A stretch of 64,000 nucleotides of DNA from Lachancea dasiensis (GCA_900074725.1 LT598459.1:320467-384466), one strand, 5' to 3'; counted from the stretch's first letter, positions 39,733 to 49,087 are shown. Notes: generated from the letters alone by a model not told the origin. Made by a program: numbers and translations.

Positions 39733-41081
39733 GCAAGCTCAGCAGCCGTTCGGGTGAACTCGATGTGACAATATCGCCAAACGCTGTACCAGAGGCCGAG
39801 TCCTCACCCTCGGTGACCGAAGTCATCACCCTAGCTACTGTATTTACGGGCGTTTGTTTCTTTGCACTTGGATTTATGTTTTGTTTTTAGCCTGCCCGTG
39901 TGATTCTTGACCCTTTTTGTGGCACTGCATGCGGCCTGGAGAGATCGAGGCTCCTGTACAACAGAAATAAAAATTACGGCATCCAGTAGTGCTTTGGCAC
40001 CTCTGACGTCTATTGATATTCCGGCCGCAGCTCAGATCAGTTTCAATCCTCAAGACCTGTTATTACCAAGTTTGACAACTCCTATGTCTTTTGTTCACGC
40101 TATTCTAGATCCGATCGCTTCCAGGTCGAGGGTTTCTCCTTATGTAGATCCGGTTTCTGAGATTATAAAAAGATCAAATAGAGGATTCGGCTTCAAACGC
40201 ATAGCACAGGTAAAGGGGAAGCTTTGCAAGAGCGCAAATCCTTTAAGCTTTCAATGCACAGGGTCAAGATACCACTAATTGTGGACTTTTGCAAACCTGT
40301 GAGCCCATTTACGAATGAACATGGGTCAGAATTGTTGGACGAGAATTTGGAACCTGTAAAACTACTGGGCGTCATATGATAGGGTACCAACTGTTGAGGA
40401 CACTTTTCATGCTTGTAGCGGTCCCCTTCTTCGAGCAATCGATATCGATCCACGGTCCAATTTTATTCGGCGGAAGTCTCACATGGCGCGCCTCAGATCA
40501 GTTTTTCTTAATTTAGGGTCAACCAGTTTTAGGGGAACTTGCTTTAAGCCTGAGCCATCGAAAACTAGTTACCTTAGGATGGAATATTGTTTTTAACTCC
40601 GATGTATTTTTTAAAGACGCTGACTGAGTTGTTAGTTCGACACTTGGTAGCTTTTCGAGTTGAGAACGTTGCTCGATAAAGTGGGGTCGTTGTAGAACGA
40701 AACAAATTGTGATAATGACGATCCAAGAGTTAGGAGCTAATTGACAGGCCCGCATAGCCACAGGGACCTGATATAATATCATAAGTAAATCTGCAATAGC
40801 CTCACTCGGGATAATAAGATGACTGAAACTCGTTCACTAACATAATGTTTCTTGATGTTGAGCGAGATCAAGGGAAAACAAATTATGATGGCCCGTGCAC
40901 AAGCGCAAGTAGGAAATTAGATATAAATGAGGGCTAGATAGTGAGCGGCTACGAGATTAGCTGAAGATGCAGTTCTCATTTTTACCATCGAAAGTTGTTG
41001 TATCTATGCACATTGTCCGCTACATATGCGTGATTGGCAGACGTCTGTGGTCGTGCGGTTGCCGAAACTCCTCGTATTAAG
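39733..41081. other. Gene-poor region between SNA4 and tRNA-Glu
   Basis: 1,349 bp. Frames at 39907-40278 (plus), 40193-40453 and 40519-40782 (minus) have no recognisable protein. An exact 11/11 ARS consensus is at 39872-39882. No LTR ends were recognised near the tRNA. Confidence 0.45.
39872..39882 (+). other. ARS consensus match (possible replication origin)
   Basis: ATTTATGTTTT fits WTTTAYRTTTW at all 11 positions in an intergenic stretch. A single match does not prove an origin. Confidence 0.25.
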
Positions 41082-41153
41082 TCCGATATAGTGTAACGGC
41101 TATCACATCACGCTTTCACCGTGGAGACCGGGGTTCGACTCCCCGTATCGGAG
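41082..41153 (+). tRNA. tRNA-Glu (UUC)
   Basis: A 72-nt intronless tRNA gene. The acceptor arms TCCGATA and TATCGGA pair perfectly. The anticodon loop CTTTCAC gives UUC, and the T arm GGGGTTCGACTCCCC has a perfect stem and the B box. It appears the same as the common yeast tRNA-Glu(UUC) as I remember it. A T-run a few bases after the gene serves as polymerase III terminator. It is the only tRNA I find in the window. Confidence 0.98.
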
Positions 41154-41261
41154 TTGTTTTTTCTTGAACTAGATCTTCAAGGCTCTTACATGCATCACTT
41201 AATGTGTAAGTTATGACTTCTTTTTACTTTGTTGATATTACGGCCCTGTCTATCTATCCGT

Positions 41262-42029
41262 CTATATGTTGGCTCTATCCTTGCCTTGACCTAGCCACTC
41301 AAACATGTAGCTCACGTCTTTAGAGACGGTCTTGGCAATCATGGAGTTTTGCACCCACTTTGGCACGTTTCCGCCCGCGTCGCTGGTGGTTGCCATTTTC
41401 CACTTCAGCTGTTGAGATTTGTGATTGTATTCCAGCATTTCGATACTGGTGTAAACTCCACGGGTATGCGCCTCCGGGTCTCTCAAGGGGGCATCGGCAA
41501 CCACGCTGATCACCATACACACCTCACCTTCAGCCTCTTGAAATGGCGGAATAATGTATATCCACTCATTAAACTCACGGGTCGTCAGTGGTTTGCCCAA
41601 TTCGTATTCCAGATTCACACCGACCCACCCCGAATCCGTGACTTTCAGCACTTCAACAGCACTTAGCACTTCTATATATTCCTTTTCTAGCCGCGAGCGA
41701 GCAGTTCTATCGCGTAGCGTCCACTGGGAATTCTCTTTCACACTTCCCGTTAGCACTTTGACCAAGCGCTCGTATGTGGATAAATCCAGTGAATGTTCGC
41801 TGACACGACTCAGCCAGTAGTCTTTATCACGGTTGGTGTAATACGTCTGTACTGCGACTTTACTGGAATCTAGCGTGGGGTTTGAGCTCAGAGTATGATG
41901 ATAGCATTTACCCTTTTTCCAGCTGGTGCAAACTTCATCCATCAACTGTTTTCCCGCACTCAACAATTCTTGCGGATCTTCAGGTAAGTCTTGCTCTTTG
42001 TAAGAATTTGTAGATAGCTTGAATGGCAT
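41262..42029 (-). CDS. DUF3074 / START-like lipid-transfer fold protein
   Basis: A 255-residue protein from ATG 42029. The second half has features of fungal DUF3074 (START-like) proteins: EFNEWIYIIPPF, VYTSIEMLEYN, then GGNVPKWVQNSMIAKTVSKD and YMFEWL, the usual C-terminal helix of this fold. There is no signal peptide or membrane helix, so a cytosolic protein is likely. The family is uncharacterised as far as I know, and I recall no S. cerevisiae protein by name. The 3' end lies 108 bp from the tRNA-Glu. It sits in the gene-poor block, not in the conserved order. Confidence 0.68.
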   Translation of the reverse strand: MPFKLSTNSYKEQDLPEDPQELLSAGKQLMDEVCTSWKKGKCYHHTLSSNPTLDSSKVAVQTYYTNRDKDYWLSRVSEHSLDLSTYERLVKVLTGSVKENSQWTLRDRTARSRLEKEYIEVLSAVEVLKVTDSGWVGVNLEYELGKPLTTREFNEWIYIIPPFQEAEGEVCMVISVVADAPLRDPEAHTRGVYTSIEMLEYNHKSQQLKWKMATTSDAGGNVPKWVQNSMIAKTVSKDVSYMFEWLGQGKDRANI

Positions 42030-43159
42030 AGTAGAAGAGAGCTATGGAAGAAAGCTTTAGTCTGTCTCGGAAGTTAGCAATTGTCTATAAGATGTGGAAG
42101 CTAATTAATTAGGACAAATTTATTCCGTTATTAAGAAGGTCGAGAAAAAGATACATAGTTGATGATGCGTACGACTCTCTCGTTGGGAATTCCATCTAGT
42201 CACCTTTATCACTACCTATTTGAACTCAAACAGAAAGTATCTGGGGTATGTTCAGTTCAATTGAACTCAAAAGCTAAACATCTGGGCAGTCTAAGCGCCG
42301 AGGTCTACAATTTATGGTTTTAGACCGTGGGAGTCTCCATCCACATAGCTTGGACAGCCAACGAGTCCATTAAATCATCCCCTGGTGATTTTCCAGGGCC
42401 ATAGAATCCTTGAAGTGCCGAATTCGAGAACTTAGAGTGTTCACCTGCGGTTTGCCGCCGCGACAGCATACATGAAGACAAGTTGCTAATGTGTTGCTAA
42501 TGAATACGAACCAAAATTGAGACCATCGGACTACAGTGGCTGGCCTTCCGTGATGGTTGTGGTACCGCTACCTGCGGCAGGTGCATATATCTCATTTACC
42601 TTGGCTTCCGTGTACGGTGATGTTGGATCAGGTCACTATTCCCATTCTAAAAAATGCAGGCCATGAGAGTTTGAGCCGTCGTTATCGAACTCCCTGATAT
42701 GTCCAAGTGGCTTTGGACCAGTGGTTCCTCTCACTTCTACTAAATAGAGGACCTTGTCAGCTTCAATGATTTGTTTGCCCGTCGAAGCCGCACCGCCGGC
42801 AATCTCAATTAAAAAAGCGGTTAAACCATCGGAACTTTAAGAACTTGGGTCTGGCTGTTCTCCCATTGTTGGGCTCCCCGTCTATTTTCCCTTTTCCGCC
42901 TTTCCTATGCACGTTGCACATTCTCGGGCAACGTCAAAATTCGAAAATTCGCGACGGCAGCCAGGTGCGAGAGAGATCTGAAAAAATTCCATCAGGTTGA
43001 GTGCCAAGTTTGGAACGATAGCTCCTAAGAACCCAAACCAGTCTCAAAGTAGGTGGACAAATAGATCAAGATCTCATTAGGCTATCTGTCTCGCCTTCCA
43101 AGACACACACTGCCTTCTCTCTTTTAATAGGTTTCTATCAGACTTTAATCAGTCTTTAA
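42030..43159. promoter_or_regulatory. Divergent region DUF3074 gene / OPY2
   Basis: 1,130 bp. Short minus-strand frames between about 42,320 and 42,900 have protein-like composition but are interrupted by stops and match nothing I know. CT-rich OPY2 leader sequence lies from about 43080. Confidence 0.45.
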
Positions 43160-44368
43160 ATGTCCTTCGATGGCACTACACGTTTGAGGCCTACGAAGAC
43201 GCTGAGTTTGAACACTTTTGACCATGAGGATGCGGGATATGCCAATGGGATGCTATTCCGGAGAGCTGATTCGAGCTCTTCAGCCTCAGCAGCAGCCACT
43301 TCCGCTGGGTCTGGTTGTGTGACGTGCACGGGTACCCCAGCGTGCCCCAGTTGTGCCAGTGACGAACAGTGCGTACTTTCGCTACTAAGCTGTACTCAGT
43401 GTCCGAAAACGTATTGCGCCAAGAAAAATGGATCATTGGGTTCTAGTTCTGCCTCGGCAGTGGTCGTATCGTCGGGCGCGTCTAGCTCAAGTTCTGGTTC
43501 GGGGTCTTCAAATAATTCAGCAAAAATAGGTGGTATCGTTGGAGGCGTGGTGGGTGGTATTGCGCTCATTGTCATACTGCTACTGATATTTCTGTACATG
43601 AAATACTGGCGAAAGAACAGAGCCAGGAACAAGGACGTTTTGGTCGCCCACGAACACTACGGAGACGATTTCGAGACCGGTTCGGACTCCAAGCAAGATG
43701 GGGATATATCTGGGTCAGGGGATCTTCGAAACAGGGACTCCGGAGCTTTATATCAGGCAAGAAACAGAAGTTCAGCCGCAACGCAGATCACGAAGGCATC
43801 CAATATTTTACCCATTGCATACATACCCGGCGTTACTGCTGGTAGTCGAAGTCATCATAGACTACCTCCACTGCCTCGGCATCTCTTACGCAATGGTGAC
43901 ACAAGATCTCACATCACCTTGGGATCTTCTATTTTGGGTGGGGTGGACGATGATAATGATCTGGAAGGTGAGATACCCGCCACCGATACAGCTTCTGGTG
44001 GGGAGAAAAGAGATACTGAAGTTTCACAGGATGGTGGGTCACAAGATGCATTAACGACAGCCATTCGGGCACGGCCCAAGCTGGTTCAAATCAGTGAAGA
44101 AGACGATGAGGCCGAGGAGAATGAGAAGCACGGGCATCAACCACAACACAACGGCTCGGTCCAGGACTCCCACCGTCGTGACGAAAAAGATGTATGGGTA
44201 ACCACGGCTGCAATGCCATCGAGTGGCGAAAGTTCTCGTCAGGAGGAAGCGCATGACAACATCGCCAACGAACCCTCGGATGATGATGATGAAGACGACG
44301 ACGACGACGACGACGACGGAAGCTTCATTCTAGACGTGGGGATGGATAGTAGTATACACAACGCATAG
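43160..44368 (+). CDS. OPY2: Opy2, membrane anchor of the Ste11/Ste50 branch of HOG signalling
   Basis: A 402-residue type I/III membrane protein from ATG 43160. The short N-terminal outside part holds the Opy2 cysteine box (GCVTCTGTPACPSC, CVLSLLSCTQCPKTYC), then a serine-rich, probably O-mannosylated stretch. One membrane helix lies at about 126-150 (IGGIVGGVVGGIALIVILLL). The cytoplasmic tail binds Ste50 in S. cerevisiae. It ends with a pure aspartate run before SFILDVGMDSSIHNA. In S. cerevisiae OPY2 is beside TKL1, as here. Confidence 0.9.
   Translation: MSFDGTTRLRPTKTLSLNTFDHEDAGYANGMLFRRADSSSSASAAATSAGSGCVTCTGTPACPSCASDEQCVLSLLSCTQCPKTYCAKKNGSLGSSSASAVVVSSGASSSSSGSGSSNNSAKIGGIVGGVVGGIALIVILLLIFLYMKYWRKNRARNKDVLVAHEHYGDDFETGSDSKQDGDISGSGDLRNRDSGALYQARNRSSAATQITKASNILPIAYIPGVTAGSRSHHRLPPLPRHLLRNGDTRSHITLGSSILGGVDDDNDLEGEIPATDTASGGEKRDTEVSQDGGSQDALTTAIRARPKLVQISEEDDEAEENEKHGHQPQHNGSVQDSHRRDEKDVWVTTAAMPSSGESSRQEEAHDNIANEPSDDDDEDDDDDDDDGSFILDVGMDSSIHNA
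44279..44319 (+). repeat. GAT/GAC codon repeat coding poly-aspartate in OPY2
   Basis: A run of GAT then GAC triplets, interrupted once by GAA, encodes the acidic tract near the C-terminus of Opy2. Such trinucleotide runs often vary in length among strains. Confidence 0.8.
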
Positions 44369-44998
44369 GGGATTAGATCGAGAACTCTGGTAGTTTGAGT
44401 GAGGTGAGAAGCCAATGTGCTTATATATAAAATTGTAATGGTGTAATAGAAGGTCCGGTAAGGACAGGACAAGGTCCCAAGTAGAGATGGCAGCGCTTTG
44501 CTGCGAACAGGTCTGCAATCCTTAGTTTTTGAGAGCACTTGGGAAGTTTGTGCCCTCTCTAAGCGGCGACCTACAGCCAAAAAAAAAACAACCTAGCTAT
44601 ATTGAGGAGAGTAGAATTACATGCTACGCGGTGTGACCAGTGCTACCAGTGCTATTCGAGGCTCGGTAACGTAGGTGTGGCGGGCAGCTGCTCTGACATG
44701 TACATTTGTGGGGTAAACAGAAATTGCCGACATTGCTGGCAGTACTGCTGACGTTCTTTTTTCGCTGCATTTTTCATTCAATTTTGTTGGTAGACATGGT
44801 GGATAATATTCTGGGTACCTGATGCTGAATCTAGGGCTGGTAGGGTGACCTTTGGTTGTTTCTCCGTGGTCGCTGTTCCTCTGAACCCCGTTGGTTGACT
44901 ATTCGCCTTTCCGTTGTGTTACTGTCGTTGCCTTTATCACTTCGTACCACACTGACACGCATTCGACGATCACGGTTACGCAACTCGGCGCGATCCGC

Positions 44999-45076
44999 TA
45001 GTGCTGACAACTGTTTGATCGTGGTTCCCACCTACCATCCGGTAGTGCTAACAACAGTTTGGTCGTGGTTCCCACC
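44999..45076. repeat. Pair of 34-bp near-identical direct repeats, 44-bp period
   Basis: Copies at 44999-45032 and 45043-45076 differ at only a few positions. Both end TCGTGGTTCCCACC. Confidence 0.88.
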
Positions 45077-45283
45077 ATCGACTGCTTAGTCTGACGAGCC
45101 CATCCTCCACTCCCATCCTGGTGTCTCTTCGCACGCCACTGTCACTTGAAAACGTAAAGGACTAGTTTTGGCAGAGATGGTATATACGAATACAAAGAGA
45201 CCCTACAGACATCATAGCTACCGACAAACTAGCAGCGGCCACAACTGGAGATCCACAATTGGCCCAGCCCCACGCCGCTACGC

Positions 45284-45349
45284 CTGCAGCCACGCCGAGC
45301 TAACCTGAACAAGGACTGCCTCTCTGCAGCCACGCCGAGCAAACCTGAA
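45284..45349. repeat. Pair of 26-bp direct repeats, 40-bp period
   Basis: Copies at 45284-45309 and 45324-45349, starting CTGCAGCCACGCCGAGC, differ at one base. Confidence 0.92.
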
Positions 45350-45440
45350 TCAAAACCACCTCGAAGCTCTCGAAAATGGTACAACTCGCACTATCCCCAG
45401 CGCATGCCCACGTCGCCGCGAACTTGACCTCCCATCCTGG

Positions 45441-45580
45441 CACGTGTCAGGCACGTGTTTCCAAAAAAGAGAGCTCAGAGCATTCAGCCTGACACGTGTC
45501 ATGCACGTGTTTCTAGTACACACGTGTCATGCACGTGCGTTTTAAATTTTCTTTTGCCGTGCAACGTGCGTTGTCACGTG
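45441..45580 (+). promoter_or_regulatory. Cluster of seven CACGTG E-boxes upstream of TKL1
   Basis: CACGTG begins at 45441, 45452, 45493, 45504, 45521, 45532 and 45575. The first six form three pairs, each exactly 11 bp apart; the last has the Cbf1-type context GTCACGTG. bHLH factors such as Cbf1, Pho4 or Tye7 bind this core. Which one acts here cannot be read from sequence. Confidence 0.8.
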
Positions 45581-45784
45581 CTTAACACGTCACATCATGT
45601 CTCTCTGTACGAGAATAACGTGTGACCAAAAATTGGCGGCGGGGGCCCGGCGAGGCGGTTCTCTACGGGTCCGTCTCAGCTGCCGGTGGCAATTTTTCGT
45701 AATTTTTTTTTTTCTGCCCTTTCTTTCTCAACAATTATGAGTGCTTGATTGGTAACAGGGGTGGGGCCAATTTTCGGGCCACAC

Positions 45785-45792
45785 TATATAAG
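45785..45792 (+). promoter_or_regulatory. TATA box of TKL1
   Basis: TATATAAG about 130 bp upstream of the TKL1 ATG, after a poly-T run. Confidence 0.65.
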
Positions 45793-45916
45793 GAGCAGGC
45801 TCTTTCGAGCCAACGTCCGTGGTTTTGATCCACCCTGTGGTGTTAAAGCAAGCAGTAGCAAGGTCTTTAAACACATCGCTACACTAGCACAAACGAGTAC
45901 CATCAGTACTACTACC

Positions 45917-47962
45917 ATGTCACAGCAATTCACAGAGGTTGACAAGCTAGCCATCTCGACAATCAGACTTTTGTCGGTTGACCAAGTTGCCGCTGCCAAC
46001 AGTGGTCACCCTGGTGCACCACTGGGGTTGGCGCCAGCGGCGCACATCATCTGGAAGCAGATGAAGCTGAACCCATCGCACCCCGAGTGGGTCAACCGCG
46101 ACCGTTTTGTTCTGTCCAACGGTCACGCATGTGCGCTACTGTACTCCATGTTGCATCTGTCGGGCTACGACTTGTCGATTGAGGACCTCAAGAGCTTCCG
46201 CCAGCTGGGCTCCAAGTGCCCGGGCCACCCTGAGTACGAGCTACCGGGTGTGGAGGTGACCACGGGTCCTCTGGGCCAAGGTATCTCCAACGCGGTTGGT
46301 CTGGCCATTGCGCAGGCCAACTTTGCCGCCACCTACAACAAGCCCGACTACACCCTGAGCGACTCGTACACCTTTGCCTTCCTAGGTGACGGCTGTCTGC
46401 AAGAAGGTGTGTCTTCCGAGGCCTCTTCTCTGGCCGGCCACTTGAAGCTCGGAAACTTGATCGCCCTGTACGACGACAACCAAATCACCATCGACGGTGA
46501 CACCAACGTCTCCTTCACCGAGGATGTGGAGAAGCGCTACGAGGCATACGGCTGGGAAGTCCTGCACGTCGCCAACGGTAACGAGGACCTCGCTGCCATC
46601 GCCCAGGCCATTTCCCAAGCCAAGCAATCCAAGGACAAGCCTACCTTGATCAAGATGACCACCACCATCGGTTTCGGCTCCTTGCAGGCAGGTACCCACT
46701 CCGTTCACGGTGCCGCCTTGAAGCCCGATGACGTTAAGCAACTAAAGACCAAGTTTGGTTTCAACCCTGACCAGTCTTTTGTTGTTCCTCAGGAGGTTTA
46801 CGACCTTTACAACACCCAAATCATTCAACCAGGTGTCCAACAATTCAACGAATGGAACCAAGTTTTGGAGAAGTACTCCGAGAAGTACCCAGACTTGGGA
46901 GCCGAGATCAAGAGAAGAGTCGCTGGCGAGCTGCCTCAAGATTGGGCCAAGGCTTTGCCTCGCTACACTCCTCAAGACTCCGCCGTGGCTACTAGAAAGC
47001 TGTCGGAAATTGTCTTGCAGAACATCCAGTCTCTCTTGCCTGAAATGATTGGTGGGTCCGCAGACTTGACCTCTTCCAACTTGACCAGATGGAAGGAGGC
47101 CGTTGACTTCCAACCTCCTTCGTCCGGTCTAGGTGACTACGCCGGTAGATACATCAGATACGGTGTTAGAGAGCACGGTATGGCTGCTATCATGAACGGT
47201 ATCTCCGCTTTCGGTGCCAACTACAAGGCTTACGGTGGTACTTTCCTAAACTTTGTTTCTTACGCATCCGGTGCCGTTAGATTGGCCGCTCTGTCTGGCC
47301 ACCCAGTCATCTACGTGGCTACTCACGACTCTATCGGTTTGGGTGAAGATGGTCCAACCCATCAACCTATCGAGACTCTAGCCCATTTCAGAGCTCTACC
47401 AAACATGCAAGTCTGGAGGCCTGCTGATGGTAACGAAGTCTCGGCTGCTTACCATGTGGCTCTAACCAACAAGCACACACCAGCTATTATCGCGTTGTCC
47501 AGACAGAACTTGCCTCAATTGGAAGGCTCTTCTGTGGAAAACGCCGTCAAGGGTGGTTATGTTTTGCAAGAAGTGGAGAACGCTGATATCACTTTGGTGT
47601 CCACTGGTTCTGAACTTTCTATCACTGTTGACGCTGCCAAGAAGTTGGCCGAAAGCAACATCAAGGCTCGTATCGTTTCTCTACCAGACTTCCACACCTT
47701 TGACCAACAGTCTGAAGAATACCAATTGGCCGTTTTCCCTGATGGCGTCCCAGTTATGTCCATTGAAGTCTTGGCCACTTCAGGTTGGGCCAAGTATGCT
47801 CATGAATCCTTCGGTCTAGACAGATTTGGTGCTTCTGGTAAAGCCCCAGAGGTTTACAAGTCTTTGGAGTTCACCCCAGAGGGTATCGCCACCAGGGCCG
47901 AGAAGACCATTGCTTTCTACAAGGACAAGCAGGTCATTTCTCCTCTACACAAACCATTTTAA
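45917..47962 (+). CDS. TKL1: Transketolase
   Basis: The frame opens at 45749 with TTG, but ATG 45917 (MSQQFTEVDKLAISTIRLL) aligns with the S. cerevisiae start; 681 residues. The thiamine diphosphate enzyme of the pentose phosphate pathway moves two-carbon units from xylulose-5-phosphate. Motifs present: ANSGHPGAPLG, LGDGCLQEGVSSEA with the GDG cofactor/Mg site, GGSADLTSSNLTRWK, ATHDSIGLGEDGPTHQPIET with conserved His residues, and the C-terminal LDRFGASGKAPEVYK. The first 250 or so codons often use CTG, CGC and CAG; the rest use the preferred TTG, AGA and CAA. S. cerevisiae has TKL1 and TKL2; here one gene at the TKL1/TKL2 ancestral place. Confidence 0.98.
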   Translation: MSQQFTEVDKLAISTIRLLSVDQVAAANSGHPGAPLGLAPAAHIIWKQMKLNPSHPEWVNRDRFVLSNGHACALLYSMLHLSGYDLSIEDLKSFRQLGSKCPGHPEYELPGVEVTTGPLGQGISNAVGLAIAQANFAATYNKPDYTLSDSYTFAFLGDGCLQEGVSSEASSLAGHLKLGNLIALYDDNQITIDGDTNVSFTEDVEKRYEAYGWEVLHVANGNEDLAAIAQAISQAKQSKDKPTLIKMTTTIGFGSLQAGTHSVHGAALKPDDVKQLKTKFGFNPDQSFVVPQEVYDLYNTQIIQPGVQQFNEWNQVLEKYSEKYPDLGAEIKRRVAGELPQDWAKALPRYTPQDSAVATRKLSEIVLQNIQSLLPEMIGGSADLTSSNLTRWKEAVDFQPPSSGLGDYAGRYIRYGVREHGMAAIMNGISAFGANYKAYGGTFLNFVSYASGAVRLAALSGHPVIYVATHDSIGLGEDGPTHQPIETLAHFRALPNMQVWRPADGNEVSAAYHVALTNKHTPAIIALSRQNLPQLEGSSVENAVKGGYVLQEVENADITLVSTGSELSITVDAAKKLAESNIKARIVSLPDFHTFDQQSEEYQLAVFPDGVPVMSIEVLATSGWAKYAHESFGLDRFGASGKAPEVYKSLEFTPEGIATRAEKTIAFYKDKQVISPLHKPF

Positions 47963-48371
47963 ATTACCACAACTGACATCAATGAGATTGAAATGATAAA
48001 AATGAGATAAGACGATTTATAGGGTTCCCCCCATCCGTTAGGTATATGAACCGAACCTTTTTCCATCTTCAACACTAATAATTATATGTATAGATTTTAG
48101 ATTCAGCAAATGAATACTGCATTCTGAGCGTTTACGATTAAAATGAGTGACAAATGAGTGACAAATGAGATGCAAGAATAATCCGCTATTTTGAAGATAG
48201 TTGGAACTTGTGATAGCACACGAGATCATGTAATCGAGGCGACACTTTTTTTATCTTGAACGTGTCGTCAACTCGACTGATTGATTGAGTTAATCTAATC
48301 CTTATTCAAATATACATCACATAGTAGTACTGCTATTTTAGACATCGGCCGCATAATCATCCCCAAACAAT
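47963..48371 (+). promoter_or_regulatory. TKL1-LTP1 intergenic region
   Basis: 409 bp of TKL1 3' end and LTP1 promoter. A short direct repeat of GAGTGACAAAT lies near 48142-48167. Nothing else stands out. Confidence 0.5.
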
Positions 48372-48848
48372 ATGACCAGAGAACAAATTTCGGTTGCTTT
48401 CGTTTGCCTCGGGAACATTTGCCGCTCGCCTATGGCCGAGGCAGTCTTTGCAAACCTTGTTAAGGAAAAAGGACTTCAAGAGCGATTCGCAAAGATAGAT
48501 TCTTTCGGTACTGGGGGCTGGCACAAAGGTGAAGATCCAGACTCACGTTCAGCCGCCACATGTCGAAAGCATGGGGTGCCCGTTAATCATAAAGCTCAGC
48601 AGATCAGGGGCCATCACTTTGACGATTTTGATTACATCATTTGTATGGATGACATGAACTTAAGAAACTTAAAAAGGTTGAAGCCTTCGGATTCAAAAGC
48701 TAAAATTTACCAGTTTGGACACTGGAATAAGAACGGCAAGTTCAGAGATATTGTGGATGACCCCTATTACGGCGGTGAGGATGGTTTCGAATACAATTTC
48801 AAACAAATTCAATACTTTAGCGAACAATTTCTAGAGGCTGAGTTGTAA
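48372..48848 (+). CDS. LTP1: Ltp1, low molecular weight protein tyrosine phosphatase
   Basis: A 158-residue enzyme from ATG 48372. The P-loop CLGNICRS at residues 12-19 holds the catalytic Cys12 and Arg18. The general acid Asp lies in the C-terminal DDPYYGGEDGFE motif. DYIICMDDMNLRNLK is the expected middle block. Length equals the usual 155-160 residues. Its biological substrate is unclear even in S. cerevisiae. It converges on NOT5, same pair as in S. cerevisiae (YPR073C, YPR072W). Confidence 0.95.
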   Translation: MTREQISVAFVCLGNICRSPMAEAVFANLVKEKGLQERFAKIDSFGTGGWHKGEDPDSRSAATCRKHGVPVNHKAQQIRGHHFDDFDYIICMDDMNLRNLKRLKPSDSKAKIYQFGHWNKNGKFRDIVDDPYYGGEDGFEYNFKQIQYFSEQFLEAEL

Positions 48849-48938
48849 GTAGATACCAGAGAATTTTGGTTTATACAGTCAATCATCGCTCATAGCTAGG
48901 TCACACTTGCCTGTCACACTTAAGCATTTAGCAACATC

Positions 48939-48949
48939 TTTTATGTTTA
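48939..48949 (+). other. ARS consensus match (possible replication origin)
   Basis: TTTTATGTTTA fits WTTTAYRTTTW at all 11 positions, in the convergent gap between LTP1 and NOT5, followed by an A-rich run. Convergent gaps are a common place for yeast origins, but one motif match is weak proof. Confidence 0.35.
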
Positions 48950-49087
48950 ATAAAAAAAGGTGAACATTCCGTAAAGCAGGTCAATATCACTTTATAGGTT
49001 GATATTTTCACTACTCTCGAGTAAACACCTTAACATTTTCATTAGTACAACTTTAAAATATGCTTTAAATGATTAATTACATGAATC

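Larger units (their letters stand above)
44369..45916 (+). promoter_or_regulatory. Long TKL1 upstream region with repeats and E-boxes
   Basis: 1,548 bp between OPY2 and the TKL1 ATG. In order it holds a pair of 34-bp near-repeats (44999-45076), a pair of 26-bp near-repeats (45284-45349), seven CACGTG boxes (45441-45580), a GC-rich stretch near 45635-45690, a poly-T run near 45700-45715 and a TATA box at 45785-45792. No credible coding frame of its own. Confidence 0.65.

Noticed and set aside
39907-40278. 123-codon frame between SNA4 and the tRNA
   Set aside because: It starts with TTG, has no recognised domain and no supporting context; kept as intergenic.
40300-41081. LTR or solo-LTR remnant near the tRNA-Glu
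   Set aside because: I looked for TG...CA ends, flanking duplications and a primer-binding site and saw none.
45749-45916. 56-residue N-terminal extension of transketolase
   Set aside because: Begins with TTG, spans the TATA box and likely start sites, so it is untranslated leader and promoter.
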